In this document: piece by piece, positions 1 through 9,003 of the stretch
How the letters are laid out: every line of letters starts with the position of its first letter
Numbering within the stretch: the first letter of the stretch is position 1
The notes under the pieces: model-generated
The model's database searches: none
The model's input: only the letters and a program-made list of their open reading frames with translations
What the model was told of the DNA's origin: nothing
Position numbers and translations under genes: made by a program
Source: Acinetobacter suaedae
Lineage (GTDB): Bacteria > Pseudomonadota > Gammaproteobacteria > Pseudomonadales > Moraxellaceae
Assembly: GCF_008630915.1 (NCBI RefSeq)
Contig: NZ_CP043909.1
Coordinates: forward strand, 62,001 to 126,000
Direction: 5' to 3'
DNA length: 64,000 nt

Positions 1-1
1 T

Positions 2-154
2 GTTGTAGTAGATCTCAATGCACAGCCTGTTAAAGAAGTGCAACGTTTAGACATGAAACAACGAATTCGTGGTCTACATCAGGCCCAAGATGGATCGATT
101 TGGGTCATTGAAGATGGACCGCAGGCAAAACTACTTAAGCTCAATGCAAATTAA
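2..154 (+). CDS. PQQ-dependent sugar dehydrogenase, 3' end only
   Basis: The last 50 codons of a gene entering from the left edge are open in one frame and stop at TAA 152-154. The residues RIRGLHQAQDGSIWVIED followed by a short lysine/leucine tail resemble the last beta-propeller blade of soluble aldose sugar dehydrogenases (YliI/GDH-B family, PQQ as cofactor, periplasmic). Only 25 bases separate its stop from the beta-lactamase start, so the two may share a transcript. With so little protein visible, the family call is probable and the substrate unknown. Confidence 0.6.
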   Translation, partial: VVVDLNAQPVKEVQRLDMKQRIRGLHQAQDGSIWVIEDGPQAKLLKLNAN

Positions 155-179
155 ATCTTAACTTAAAGTGAAATGATGA

Positions 180-1367
180 ATGACTAAGCCGAACGATTTT
201 TCGAGAACTTTAAAAAAATTGCTGATGGTGGCAGGACTATTATCTTTTAGTTCAATACTTTGGGCTAAAAACCTGACTGAGCAACAGGTGAAAGCTGTGA
301 TTGATCAGCAATTTAAGCCTTTATTGGCGCAATATAAAGTACCGGGAATGGCGGTAGCAGTGACCTTGAATGGTAAACACTATTTTGTCAATTATGGGCT
401 AGCCTCTAAACAAAGCCAGCAAGCTGTGAGCAATAAGACCTTATTTGAACTTGGCTCGGTGAGTAAGGTCTTCAATGCGACTTTGGCAGGCTATGCACAG
501 GCACAAGGGCAGTTGTCATTCTCTGATCATCCAGCCAAATATTTTCCTGAACTTAAAAATACAGCCGTAAATCAAGCGACATTATTGAATTTAGGCACAT
601 ACAACGCTGGAGGCTTCCCACTACAATTTCCTGATGATGTTGTGAAACAGCAGGATATGATTCGATATTTTCAAGAATGGCAATCAAAAACAAAAATCGG
701 TGCTGCACGTCAATATTCCAATCCGAGTATTGGTTTGATGGGTTATGTGACGACTTTAGCCATGAAAAAACCTTATGTAGAATTGATCGAGCAAACGCTT
801 TTTCCTCAATTGGGTATGACTCAAAGTTTTATCAATGTACCTAAGCCGCATATGTCGCAATATGCATGGGGATACAAAGCCGATCAAGCCATGCGTGTAT
901 CACCAGGTATGTTTGATGCAGAAGCGTATGGTGTGAAAAGTAGCAGTGCAGATATGTTGAAGTTTCTAGATGCGCAGATCAATGTGCAACAGTTGCAACA
1001 ACCTATCCGTAAAGCCATTGAAAATACCCATGTGGGCTATTTTGAAGTGGGGGCAATGACGCAAGGTTTGGGTTGGGAGCAATATGCTTATCCTGTGAAA
1101 TTAGAAACCTTGTTAGAGGGCAATTCAAGCAAAATGGCACTGGAAAGCCATGCTGTTACTCCAATCAAACAGCCAAAGATTGCTTCACCAGCAACCTATT
1201 TTAATAAAACAGGGGCGACCAATGGCTTTGGAGCGTATGCTGCTTTTATTCCACAGCAAAAAATCGGTATGGTGATGCTTGCTAATACCAATTTTCCGAA
1301 TGAAGCACGTATTACCGCAACCTATCAAGCGATGCAGCAAATTCTCAAACAGAATGCAGCTCAATAG
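180..1367 (+). CDS. blaADC: ADC-type class C beta-lactamase
   Basis: A periplasmic serine beta-lactamase (cephalosporinase) of 395 residues. Residues about 11-29 form a signal peptide (hydrophobic core, then LWA before KN). The class C motifs are all present: SVSK at 93-96 (Ser93 the nucleophile), YSN at 179-181 and KTG at 343-345. FELGSVSK and QYSNPSIGL match the Acinetobacter-derived cephalosporinase family, but much of the rest differs from A. baumannii ADC, so this is a distant allele. No insertion sequence lies upstream; the gap to the preceding gene is 25 bases and the ribosome site is weak, which suggests low, read-through expression. An internal Met at 16 is possible but would shorten the signal peptide. 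Confidence 0.93.
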   Translation: MTKPNDFSRTLKKLLMVAGLLSFSSILWAKNLTEQQVKAVIDQQFKPLLAQYKVPGMAVAVTLNGKHYFVNYGLASKQSQQAVSNKTLFELGSVSKVFNATLAGYAQAQGQLSFSDHPAKYFPELKNTAVNQATLLNLGTYNAGGFPLQFPDDVVKQQDMIRYFQEWQSKTKIGAARQYSNPSIGLMGYVTTLAMKKPYVELIEQTLFPQLGMTQSFINVPKPHMSQYAWGYKADQAMRVSPGMFDAEAYGVKSSSADMLKFLDAQINVQQLQQPIRKAIENTHVGYFEVGAMTQGLGWEQYAYPVKLETLLEGNSSKMALESHAVTPIKQPKIASPATYFNKTGATNGFGAYAAFIPQQKIGMVMLANTNFPNEARITATYQAMQQILKQNAAQ

Positions 1368-1448
1368 ACTGATCATTTGTTTTGCAGATTCAAATTGTAG
1401 ATTTGTGCCAGACACAATAGACTAGGATAAAACAGCATAAAGCCAGTG

Positions 1449-2726
1449 ATGATGTCAGATACGCATATTCCTTTACCTGAACGTTTACGCCCTCGTGATT
1501 TGTCTGAAATTATTGGACAGGATCATTTGCTGGGTGACAATGCACCTTTGCGTCAGATGATTGATCAAGGGCATTTGCCTTCGATTATCTTTTGGGGCCC
1601 ACCAGGAGTAGGGAAAACCACGATCGCATTGTTATTGGCCCAAGCTGTGGATCGTCCATTCATTAGCTTATCTGCGCTCAATACAGGGGTGAAAGAGCTG
1701 CGTGAGGTGATTGCTGAAAGCGGTGATCTACTTACACCCGTGGTCTTCATTGATGAGATCCACCGTTTTAATAAATCGCAGCAAGACGCTTTACTCAATG
1801 CCGTTGAGAAAGGCAAAATCACGCTGATTGGGGCAACCACAGAAAACCCATCCTTTGAAGTTAATAGTGCATTACTGTCACGGTGTCAGGTCTATACATT
1901 GAATAGTTTGGATGCGGAAGCCATTCAAACCTTACTCAATAAAGCCATTCAAACGGATAAGTTTCTAAAAGAGCGTTTTATCCAGATTGAGGAATATGAT
2001 GCACTGATTCAATTTGCTGCTGGAGATGCACGTAAAGCACTCAATCTGATCGATTTAATTGCCAGCACCTTTGAGGCAGATGTTGAAAATGTTGTCACCA
2101 ATGCGATTGTGGTCAAAGTAGCGCAACAGAATATTGCCCGTTATGATAAATCGGGTGAGCAGCATTATGATTTGGTTTCAGCATTTATCAAATCGATCCG
2201 CGGTAGTGATCCAGACGCGACGCTGTACTGGATGGCACGTATGCTCAAAGGCGGCGAAGATCCAGTGTTTATCGCGCGTCGGATGTTGATTGCGGCATCG
2301 GAAGATATCGGCAACTCTAATCCCAATGCATTATTGTTAGCAGGTGAGTGTTTCCGGTCGGTGCAAGCCGTAGGTATGCCTGAGGCGCGTATTATCTTGG
2401 GACAGTGTGCGGTTTATTTGGCAACCAGCCCAAAAAGTAACAGCACTTATTTAGCAATTAATCGTGCTTTAGAACTGGCAGAAAAAACAGCGAATTTACC
2501 TGTGCCATTACATTTACGTAATGCGCCAACCAAACTCATGAAGCAGCAGGGTTATGGCGTAGATTATTTGTATCCACATAATTACCCTGAACATTTCGTG
2601 TTACAAGCGTATTTGCCACCAGAACTACAAGGAACCAAGCTCTATGAGCGGGCTTTAAATAAGCGAGAGGTTGAGGCTGAACGCTTGCAGCAACGACGTT
2701 GGCAGCAAGAGCAACAGCAGCAGTGA
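1449..2726 (+). CDS. rarA: Replication-associated recombination protein A (AAA+ ATPase)
   Basis: RarA/MgsA, a clamp-loader-like AAA+ ATPase that acts at stalled replication forks and binds SSB and DNA. Walker A GPPGVGKT is near residue 50, Walker B FIDEIH near 100 and the sensor-1 stretch TTENPSF near 130. The C-terminal half carries the MgsA tetramerisation region, and the length (about 425) is normal. The reading frame begins GTG ATG ATG; the first ATG is used here. It follows the beta-lactamase by about 80 bases on the same strand. The glutamine-rich tail (QEQQQQ) is a low-complexity end. Confidence 0.95.
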   Translation: MMSDTHIPLPERLRPRDLSEIIGQDHLLGDNAPLRQMIDQGHLPSIIFWGPPGVGKTTIALLLAQAVDRPFISLSALNTGVKELREVIAESGDLLTPVVFIDEIHRFNKSQQDALLNAVEKGKITLIGATTENPSFEVNSALLSRCQVYTLNSLDAEAIQTLLNKAIQTDKFLKERFIQIEEYDALIQFAAGDARKALNLIDLIASTFEADVENVVTNAIVVKVAQQNIARYDKSGEQHYDLVSAFIKSIRGSDPDATLYWMARMLKGGEDPVFIARRMLIAASEDIGNSNPNALLLAGECFRSVQAVGMPEARIILGQCAVYLATSPKSNSTYLAINRALELAEKTANLPVPLHLRNAPTKLMKQQGYGVDYLYPHNYPEHFVLQAYLPPELQGTKLYERALNKREVEAERLQQRRWQQEQQQQ

Positions 2727-2753
2727 AATTTTAACTTGTTGAGCTCCATTTAA

Positions 2754-3128
2754 TTAATCTGTATTTGTACGCTTGGTTACTTGGCAGTACTTCGTAATGG
2801 GTTTTTGGTGGGGTGTGAGTATAGCTTCAAGATTATTTATATTTTCAGTTGCTAATGTCTCAGCTTGATGGCTATTCTTTAAGTGTTTATTTTCTTTTGC
2901 AATTTTAGCTTGTTCTAAGCTGATTTTATAGATTGCGCAGATTTTATTTGGAATAGCTTGACGGTCTCCTGTAACTATCGCAACGCTTAAATCGTTATGA
3001 TATTGCTGACCGAGTTCGTTATTTTGCTTTAGATAGCGATGGAACTCATCGTCTTCCATTTTTTTTGCAAAGGATGAAGCAGAAATGCATATAAGCGCCA
3101 AAGTAAAAAAGAAATATATTTTTTTCAT
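2754..3128 (-). CDS. Small exported protein of unknown function
   Basis: A 124-residue protein with a clear signal peptide (MKKIYFFFTLALICISASSFA, cleavage after residue 21 or so). The mature part is hydrophilic and helical, with two cysteines (near residues 63 and 115) that could form a periplasmic disulfide. I do not recognise a family. It stands alone, convergent with rarA, and its base composition is somewhat more AT-rich than its neighbours. A true gene is supported by the signal peptide and the good start context, not by homology. Confidence 0.6.
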   Translation of the reverse strand: MKKIYFFFTLALICISASSFAKKMEDDEFHRYLKQNNELGQQYHNDLSVAIVTGDRQAIPNKICAIYKISLEQAKIAKENKHLKNSHQAETLATENINNLEAILTPHQKPITKYCQVTKRTNTD

Positions 3129-3310
3129 TGCATTGTCGGTGACATTCTTTCGTTACATTTCAGTTTAACAAATAACTCTTCGCTGTGGGGGAAGACTGAA
3201 TGTTAATGAATTAAAAGTTTAGTCATAGCAGTGTGCTTATCTTAATTGGTAGCTGCTCGAATCAATAAAAACAGATTTGAACTTGCTGCTTTATTTATTT
3301 ATGTATTGAT

Positions 3311-4198
3311 ATGAACCCCAAAAAAGCCACACTCATTGGATTGCTTGCGATCTTCTTATGGAGCTTGATCGTTGCTTTGATCAAGGATGTTAGTAGTCAT
3401 TTTGGCGCAGTGGGTGGTGCAGCATTGATCTATACGCTCGCTTCAATCTTTCTATTTTTCTCGGTTGGTTGGAGCAGCCTCAGAACCTTCCCTAGAACAT
3501 ATTTAATTGGGGGTAGTGTTTTATTTGTTGCTTATGAAATATGTTTGTCGCTTTCAATTGGTTATAGCAACAATAATCGAGAAGCGATTGAAGTGGGAAT
3601 GGTGAACTATCTCTGGCCGACCTTTACCATGGTTGCTGCAATTTTGTTTAATCAGCAGAAAGCCAGTGTCTTAATTATTCCTGGTTTTGCTATTTCTCTA
3701 TTGGGGATTGGCTGGGTGCTGGGTGGTGAGCAAGGTTTTGATTTACCGAATATGTGGGGCAATATTCAAAGCAACCCACTAAGCTATGGTTTAGCCTTTG
3801 TTGGGACATTGTTGTGGGCGGCTTATTGCACGTTGACAGCCAGAATTGCAAAGGGTGCGAATGGCATCACTTTGTTTTTTACTCTGGTGGCAGTTGTACT
3901 TTGGATTAAGTATTTCTTGATGGGCGGAGGTGGATTAAATTTTGATTGGTCATCCTCTGTTTCATTGGTTATGGCAGCTGTGGCCATGGGTTTTGGTTAT
4001 GCAGCTTGGAATGTCGGGATTTTACATGGCAATGTAACGTTATTGGCAGGTGCTTCTTATTTTATTCCTGTGTTTTCTGCGCTTTTTGCAGCATTTCTAC
4101 TGAGTACACCATTAGAGTTATCCTTTTGGTATGGCGCATTTATGGTTTGTATAGGGTCAATTTTATGTTGGTTTTCAACAAGAACAAGGAAAGATTGA
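3311..4198 (+). CDS. yddG: Aromatic amino acid exporter, DMT family (YddG type)
   Basis: An inner-membrane transporter of 295 residues with about ten hydrophobic helices, as expected of drug/metabolite transporters. The segments EVGMVNYLWPTFT and GTLLWAAYCTLTAR are characteristic of YddG, which exports aromatic amino acids and some toxic analogues in enterics. The start ATG at 3311 is the only sensible one. It stands alone, convergent with purC, and the two share a bidirectional terminator. The substrate is inferred from family only. Confidence 0.85.
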   Translation: MNPKKATLIGLLAIFLWSLIVALIKDVSSHFGAVGGAALIYTLASIFLFFSVGWSSLRTFPRTYLIGGSVLFVAYEICLSLSIGYSNNNREAIEVGMVNYLWPTFTMVAAILFNQQKASVLIIPGFAISLLGIGWVLGGEQGFDLPNMWGNIQSNPLSYGLAFVGTLLWAAYCTLTARIAKGANGITLFFTLVAVVLWIKYFLMGGGGLNFDWSSSVSLVMAAVAMGFGYAAWNVGILHGNVTLLAGASYFIPVFSALFAAFLLSTPLELSFWYGAFMVCIGSILCWFSTRTRKD

Positions 4199-4237
4199 TC
4201 TATATTTTAAAATGAAAAGCCCCCTTTCAAATAGCCA

Positions 4238-4267
4238 TAAAAAAACCAGCATTTGCTGGTTTTTTTA
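4238..4267. terminator. Bidirectional terminator between yddG and purC
   Basis: A perfect 7-bp stem AACCAGC / GCTGGTT with an ATTT loop, flanked by A-run on the left and T-run on the right. It can stop both converging transcripts. Confidence 0.85.
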
Positions 4268-4279
4268 CTTTAGCATTGT

Positions 4280-4999
4280 TTAAAGGTCATCTAAGTTAAT
4301 GCCTAAACGTGCCGCAACTTCTTCATAAGCTTCAACCACACCACCTAGACCTTGGCGGAAACGATCTTTATCTAATTTCTTCTTGGTGTCTTTATCCCAT
4401 AAACGGCAACCGTCTGGAGAGAATTCATCACCAAGTACGATGCGATCGTGGAACACACCAAATTCAAGTTTGAAATCAACAAGAATCATATTACCTGCAT
4501 CAAATAATGCTTTTAACACATCGTTTACTTGGTAAGTGAGTTCTTTCATTTTTTCAAGTTGATCAGCAGTCGCCCAGCCTAAAGCGATTGCTTGAGACTC
4601 ATTGACCATTGGATCGCCAAGAGCATCGTCTTTGAAGAACAATTCGAATGTAGGCGGTGTAAGCTCTTTACCTTCTTCGACACCTAAACGACGGCAGAGT
4701 GAGCCAGCAGCATAGTTACGGATGACACACTCAACAGGAATCATCTGAAGTTTTTTAACCAGCACTTCAGTTGGAGAAAGTAATTCTTCGAAGTGGGTTT
4801 CAATCCCTGCTTCAGCCAACTTTTCCATGATAAAGGCGTTAAAACGGTTGTTGACCTTGCCTTTACGATCTAGCTGCTCAATTTTTTCGCCATTAAATGC
4901 CGAGGCATCATCACGAAAGACTAAAATCAGATGATCAGCGTTATCTGTCTCATATACAGATTTTGCTTTACCAGTATAGAGCAAGGTTTGTTTTAACAT
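4280..4999 (-). CDS. purC: SAICAR synthetase
   Basis: Phosphoribosylaminoimidazole-succinocarboxamide synthase joins aspartate to CAIR with ATP in purine synthesis; cytoplasmic. The 239 residues match the usual bacterial length. The N-terminus [17 protein letters not shown] and the segment [16 protein letters not shown] are the standard PurC signatures, and [21 protein letters not shown] near residues 176-196 is the conserved active-site block. It is the last gene of dapA-bamC-purC, the same order as in E. coli, with a GGGGGAACC ribosome site. Confidence 0.97.
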   Translation of the reverse strand: MLKQTLLYTGKAKSVYETDNADHLILVFRDDASAFNGEKIEQLDRKGKVNNRFNAFIMEKLAEAGIETHFEELLSPTEVLVKKLQMIPVECVIRNYAAGSLCRRLGVEEGKELTPPTFELFFKDDALGDPMVNESQAIALGWATADQLEKMKELTYQVNDVLKALFDAGNMILVDFKLEFGVFHDRIVLGDEFSPDGCRLWDKDTKKKLDKDRFRQGLGGVVEAYEEVAARLGINLDDL

Positions 5000-5034
5000 G
5001 GGGGAACCTTTTGAAAAATATGCCTAGTAAACGA

Positions 5035-5640
5035 CTAGGCTGGCCAATTTTGGTAAATCTGGGCTAACACCTCGGTTGCAATCGCTTGGTCTGCAAAGGT
5101 GGCGTCAGGTTTAAATAGAGCGATGGTATTGTTTGAACCAACAGCAGACAGCTTTAACACATAGGTTTGATTGTCAACCTGAATTGTTGCCTCATAGCCG
5201 TTATTGGCTTGAGAAATCACTTTGTAGTTAAGACTATTCAATGTAGCAAAGGTATATTGCCATGCTTCAGCAGTTGGACCTTCCACTTTCAGTAATGGAT
5301 TGCGGTTTCCATCCATAACGAGTTGTGGGCGACCTAGGGTTGCCACGTTATCATCTGGATTACTTGCTGTCGTTTGCATCGACTCAGGACGTGGTAAGGC
5401 GTAGCGGTTGCCTGTCTTATTCTCAAAAGTCGGTGCGTGTTGAATCGCTAATGGATCCACTGTTGGAGCTGGATACAAAGGTGTAAATGGTCTGACCGTT
5501 GCTCCTTCAGGGAATTTGAGTGGTTCAAGTGCTTCCGCTTTTTTATAATCTAAAGAGTGATTATTTATGGCAAAGCGACCACAACCAGCCAAGCTCAATG
5601 CTGAAATGACTAGGACTATACCAACACGTAATTGCATCAT
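5035..5640 (-). CDS. bamC: Outer-membrane assembly lipoprotein BamC-like
   Basis: A 201-residue lipoprotein: hydrophobic leader, then the lipobox LAGC with lipidated Cys near residue 20. A proline-rich unstructured stretch (residues about 40-100) precedes one small alpha/beta domain. It sits between dapA and purC, exactly where E. coli has bamC (nlpB), whose product is an accessory lipoprotein of the beta-barrel assembly machine. It is much shorter than E. coli BamC (344 residues) and appears to have only one of the two helix-grip domains. The call rests mainly on gene order and the lipoprotein layout. Confidence 0.75.
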   Translation of the reverse strand: MMQLRVGIVLVISALSLAGCGRFAINNHSLDYKKAEALEPLKFPEGATVRPFTPLYPAPTVDPLAIQHAPTFENKTGNRYALPRPESMQTTASNPDDNVATLGRPQLVMDGNRNPLLKVEGPTAEAWQYTFATLNSLNYKVISQANNGYEATIQVDNQTYVLKLSAVGSNNTIALFKPDATFADQAIATEVLAQIYQNWPA

Positions 5641-5652
5641 AAATTGCTCGTA

Positions 5653-6546
5653 TTAAATAATTCCCGCAACTTTTAAGTCAGCGCGGAGAGGTTCACGATA
5701 TTGTTCTGCCAGAGTGGTTAGTGGTAGGCGTACACCAGTCCCAATATATCCCATCTCATGCAATGCCCATTTCACAGGAATTGGGTTTGATTCGCAAAAC
5801 AAAATATTGTGTAGATTTGCAATTTGTTGATTCAAATTTTGTGCTTTTTCTTTATTGCCAGCAAGCGCCGCTTCACAAACTTCACTCATTTGTTTTGGTG
5901 CGACATTCGCAGTAACTGAAATATTACCTTTGGCACCGAGCAGGATTAATTCCCAAGCGGTTTCATCATCGCCAGAGTAAACTGCGATTTTACCGTTTAA
6001 GCCATCAATTAGAGCTTTACCACGAGGTACGTCACCCGTTGCATCTTTAATTCCAACAATGTTTTTCACATCAGCAAGACGAATCACGGTTTCGTTCTGC
6101 ATGTCAACACCAGTACGACCTGGAACATTATAAAGAATTTGTGGAATATCAACAGCTTCAGCAATCGCTTTATAGTGTTGATATAAGCCTTCTTGAGTTG
6201 GTTTATTATAATAGGGTGTCACAAGCAAAGCTGCATCAGCACCAAGATCTTTGGCTGCTTTTGTCAGTTCAATTGCTTCGTGAGTTGAGTTTGCACCTGT
6301 ACCTGCAATAATCGGGATGCGTTTATTGGCAACACGAATCACTTCTTTGATGACTTGTGTATGTTCTTCCATGCTTAATGTAGACGCTTCGCCCGTTGTG
6401 CCAACAGCAACAATGCTATGTGTACCTTGTTGGATGTGCCACTCAACGAGCTTCTCAAGGCTCTTCCAATCTACGCGACCATCTTCAAACATAGGGGTGA
6501 CGAGTGCGACAATTGAGCCTTGAATATTCTGTGCTTGCTGAGTCAT
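5653..6546 (-). CDS. dapA: 4-hydroxy-tetrahydrodipicolinate synthase
   Basis: DapA condenses pyruvate with aspartate semialdehyde, the first committed step to lysine and meso-diaminopimelate. Counting from the ATG at 6546 the protein has 297 residues, the family norm. GTTGE at 49-53, YNVPGRTG with Tyr139, and the Schiff-base lysine Lys167 in GIKDATGD are all present. An open frame extends 38 codons further upstream, but this extension matches nothing in the family and the ATG at 6546 has an AGGAT ribosome site. First gene of dapA-bamC-purC. Confidence 0.96.
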   Translation of the reverse strand: MTQQAQNIQGSIVALVTPMFEDGRVDWKSLEKLVEWHIQQGTHSIVAVGTTGEASTLSMEEHTQVIKEVIRVANKRIPIIAGTGANSTHEAIELTKAAKDLGADAALLVTPYYNKPTQEGLYQHYKAIAEAVDIPQILYNVPGRTGVDMQNETVIRLADVKNIVGIKDATGDVPRGKALIDGLNGKIAVYSGDDETAWELILLGAKGNISVTANVAPKQMSEVCEAALAGNKEKAQNLNQQIANLHNILFCESNPIPVKWALHEMGYIGTGVRLPLTTLAEQYREPLRADLKVAGII

Positions 6547-6754
6547 TTTAAAAAAATATCCTATTTTTCCATCCGAGATTGAGATAATTAAAAAACGAAT
6601 ATGGGATGGATGCAGTATTTTGATTCGTCGTTCAACAATAGAGTAGAAGTTGAATGACAATTATGCAAATTATGACTGATCGGAGACATAAGAACAATAT
6701 GCTTTGGTGAAACTGTCTAAAACTTTAAGTCATCTTTCCGTGAATTTTGTTTTG

Positions 6755-6772
6755 ACCGATGCTGTGATCGGT
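6755..6772. promoter_or_regulatory. Inverted repeat upstream of pncA
   Basis: ACCGAT and ATCGGT form a perfect 6-bp inverted repeat with a 6-base spacer, about 50 bases before the pncA start and just after a TTGACC sequence. It may be a regulator site or a leader hairpin; no matching regulator can be named. Confidence 0.3.
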
Positions 6773-6819
6773 GTAGTCTGATCCATAAGCAGAGTTAAAT
6801 TTAAGGGAAGGGGTTGAGG

Positions 6820-7479
6820 GTGAATCATCAAACATCAAAGTTATTGAACAATGCTGCATTGATTGTGGTGGATGTCCAAAATGGATTCACACCGGGTGGG
6901 AACCTAGCAGTTGCAGATGCAGATCAAATCATTCCCTTGATTAATCAACTTGCTCCTCAGTTTGAGCATGTCGTGCTGACCCAGGATTGGCATCCAGATC
7001 AGCATGTTTCTTTTGCAGATAATCATGAAAACAAGAAACCCTTTGAGACGATTGAGTTGAGTTATGGGACTCAAGTGCTATGGCCAAAACATTGTGTTCA
7101 AGGGACACATGATGCTGAATTTCATTCTGAACTACAGATCCCAACGGCACAGTTGATCATTCGAAAAGGTGTTCATCAGCATATCGATAGCTACTCTGCA
7201 TTTATGGAAGCAGATCGTCAAACACCGACAGGACTGAATGGTTACCTCAAAGAACATCAGATAGATACGGTGTATATTGTCGGAATTGCCACAGATTTTT
7301 GTGTGGCGTGGACGGCGATAGATGCGGCGAATATGGGTTTTAGAGCTTATGTGATTGAAGATGCTTGTAAAGCAATTGATTTGAATGGCTCATTATCCGA
7401 GGCATGGCAGCAGATGTTAGCGAAAGGCGTTATTCGGATTCAGTCAGGAGAGATTTTCAAGGGAACTCGTGACAACTAG
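6820..7479 (+). CDS. pncA: Nicotinamidase / pyrazinamidase
   Basis: Converts nicotinamide to nicotinate for NAD salvage and would also hydrolyse pyrazinamide. The cysteine-hydrolase triad is visible in an approximately 220-residue frame: Asp in IVVDVQNGF, Lys in IIRKGVH and Cys in ATDFCVAW. The metal site is TQDWHPDQH. No ATG fits: both TTG (6814) and GTG (6820) lie behind a purine-rich AAGGGAAGGGG ribosome site, and GTG with 6-base spacing is preferred here. pncB, the next enzyme of the salvage route, lies at 23.4 kb. An lrp-type gene follows on the same strand. Confidence 0.93.
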   Translation: MNHQTSKLLNNAALIVVDVQNGFTPGGNLAVADADQIIPLINQLAPQFEHVVLTQDWHPDQHVSFADNHENKKPFETIELSYGTQVLWPKHCVQGTHDAEFHSELQIPTAQLIIRKGVHQHIDSYSAFMEADRQTPTGLNGYLKEHQIDTVYIVGIATDFCVAWTAIDAANMGFRAYVIEDACKAIDLNGSLSEAWQQMLAKGVIRIQSGEIFKGTRDN

Positions 7480-7566
7480 GTTCAAAAGGTTACAATTTTG
7501 AGAAGTGTTGAATATCGCCTACACACTTTACCCCATGCCTACCTAGATTTGAAAGTTGAGAGTTTT

Positions 7567-8031
7567 ATGATTGAAGAGCTGGATGAATTTGACCGGAAAA
7601 TTATTCATCATTTACAGTTAAATGGACGTTTGGCTAATCAAGAGTTAGCTGAATTGGTGGGGCTATCTACTTCTCAATGCTCACGTCGCCGTATTCAACT
7701 GGAACAGAAAAAAATTATTACGGGTTACTATGCTCAGGTTGCTTTGATTGCGGATCCGACACCGATCATGGGGATTATTGAAGTGAAGTTGCAGAATTAT
7801 AATGATGCAACCCATGACCGATTTGTTGATTTCCTTTTACACGAGCCTGCAGTTAAAGATATTCATAAATTAACAGGAAGCTATGACTTTGCGCTTAAAG
7901 TTGCGGTTCGGAATCTGGATGACATGGTCAAGCTGATCGGGACACTATCTTCAAGTGATTTTGGTGTAAGTAATTTAAACACCTCGATTGTCTTAGAAAA
8001 GCTTAAAGAGAACGGCATTGCCACGAAATGA
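7567..8031 (+). CDS. Lrp/AsnC family transcriptional regulator
   Basis: A 154-residue regulator with an N-terminal helix-turn-helix (about residues 5-50; LDEFDRKIIHHLQLNGRLANQ, then LVGLSTSQCSRR) and a C-terminal RAM/ACT-like ligand and oligomer domain. The ATG at 7567 is preferred to a TTG 69 bases upstream, because the family starts a few residues before LDEFDRKI. It follows pncA by about 90 bases and could be co-transcribed. The effector amino acid and targets are unknown. Confidence 0.9.
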   Translation: MIEELDEFDRKIIHHLQLNGRLANQELAELVGLSTSQCSRRRIQLEQKKIITGYYAQVALIADPTPIMGIIEVKLQNYNDATHDRFVDFLLHEPAVKDIHKLTGSYDFALKVAVRNLDDMVKLIGTLSSSDFGVSNLNTSIVLEKLKENGIATK

Positions 8032-8253
8032 GGACATAAAGAAAACTGAAATAGAAATACTTGATAGTGGATCAAACCCCATTGCATTAAAATGGGGCAA
8101 TATATACCTAATCTATTATTACGAACATAAATTGCATTTATGATAAAAATATAAGAATAAATTGCGAAATTTAAATAAAAATGATCAAATATGCCACATC
8201 TTTCTTTGAAAGATGTCTCTCCCTGTGTTGTTCTCCTATTGAGTTTTTCCCGT

Positions 8254-8892
8254 ATGAATACCGAGCAAAATATATCTTTGGTAAGTGCCGTCACGCCTGT
8301 GGTTGAGCAACACTCAAAGATAGAAGATGCACTTGCGATGTTAATTGGCACATTTATTCTTTCTTTTGCCATGATCTTGTTGAAACAAGCAGGAATCATG
8401 ACGGGTGGAACAGCGGGTCTATCATTGTTAATCCACTACATTACCGATATTCAGTTTGGTGTTTTATTTTTCTTAATTAATATCCCTTTTTATTATTTTG
8501 CATATAAAAAAATGGGACTGGCTTTGGTGGTCAAAACCTTTATCGCAGTTGCTCTGCTGGCTGGCTTTACTGAAACGATTCCTCACTTTGTACAGCTTTC
8601 TGCGGTACATCCGATTTATGCAACCGTTTTTGCGAATGTGTTGATGGGCGTCAGTTTTTTAATTTTATTTAGGCATCGTTCTAGCTTAGGTGGAATTAAT
8701 TTATTGGTACTGTATTTACAAGAGCGTTTTCAGTTGCCTGCTGGCAAGGTACAAATGGGAATAGATGTTGCTATCTTATTAACATCTTTATTTTTTGTGG
8801 ATTGGCATCTAATTTTAATTTCAATATTGGGTGTAGTGATCTTAAATTCGATTATTTTATTGAATCATAAAACCACACGTTATGTTGCTTGA
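8254..8892 (+). CDS. YitT-family membrane protein
   Basis: An inner-membrane protein of 212 residues with five or six hydrophobic helices. GIMTGGTAGLSLLIHY near residues 47-62 and RSSLGGINLLVLYLQ near 144-160 are the repeated glycine-rich signatures of the YitT (DUF161) family. The role of this family is not settled. The ATG at 8254 is chosen because the 21 codons before it are not family-like. It ends just before a strong hairpin terminator at 9006. Confidence 0.85.
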   Translation: MNTEQNISLVSAVTPVVEQHSKIEDALAMLIGTFILSFAMILLKQAGIMTGGTAGLSLLIHYITDIQFGVLFFLINIPFYYFAYKKMGLALVVKTFIAVALLAGFTETIPHFVQLSAVHPIYATVFANVLMGVSFLILFRHRSSLGGINLLVLYLQERFQLPAGKVQMGIDVAILLTSLFFVDWHLILISILGVVILNSIILLNHKTTRYVA

Positions 8893-9003
8893 ATACAATT
8901 TCTCATATTGACTCTAGTGTTGAAGAACTAAGGTGCTGTTTATAATGAGAATCTAGATTTTATTCAATACATAAAATTACCGAAGTAATGATATGCCTAG
9001 CAG

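Noticed and set aside
155..179. Insertion-sequence promoter before the beta-lactamase
   Set aside because: The gap is only 25 bases and shows no IS end.
1185..1415. Minus-strand ORF of 76 residues under the beta-lactamase end
   Set aside because: Shadow of a well-supported gene; no family features, no start site.
3946..4215. Plus-strand ORF of 89 residues inside the yddG-like gene
   Set aside because: Overlaps a clear transporter gene in another frame; cysteine- and tryptophan-rich as expected from a frame-shifted membrane protein.
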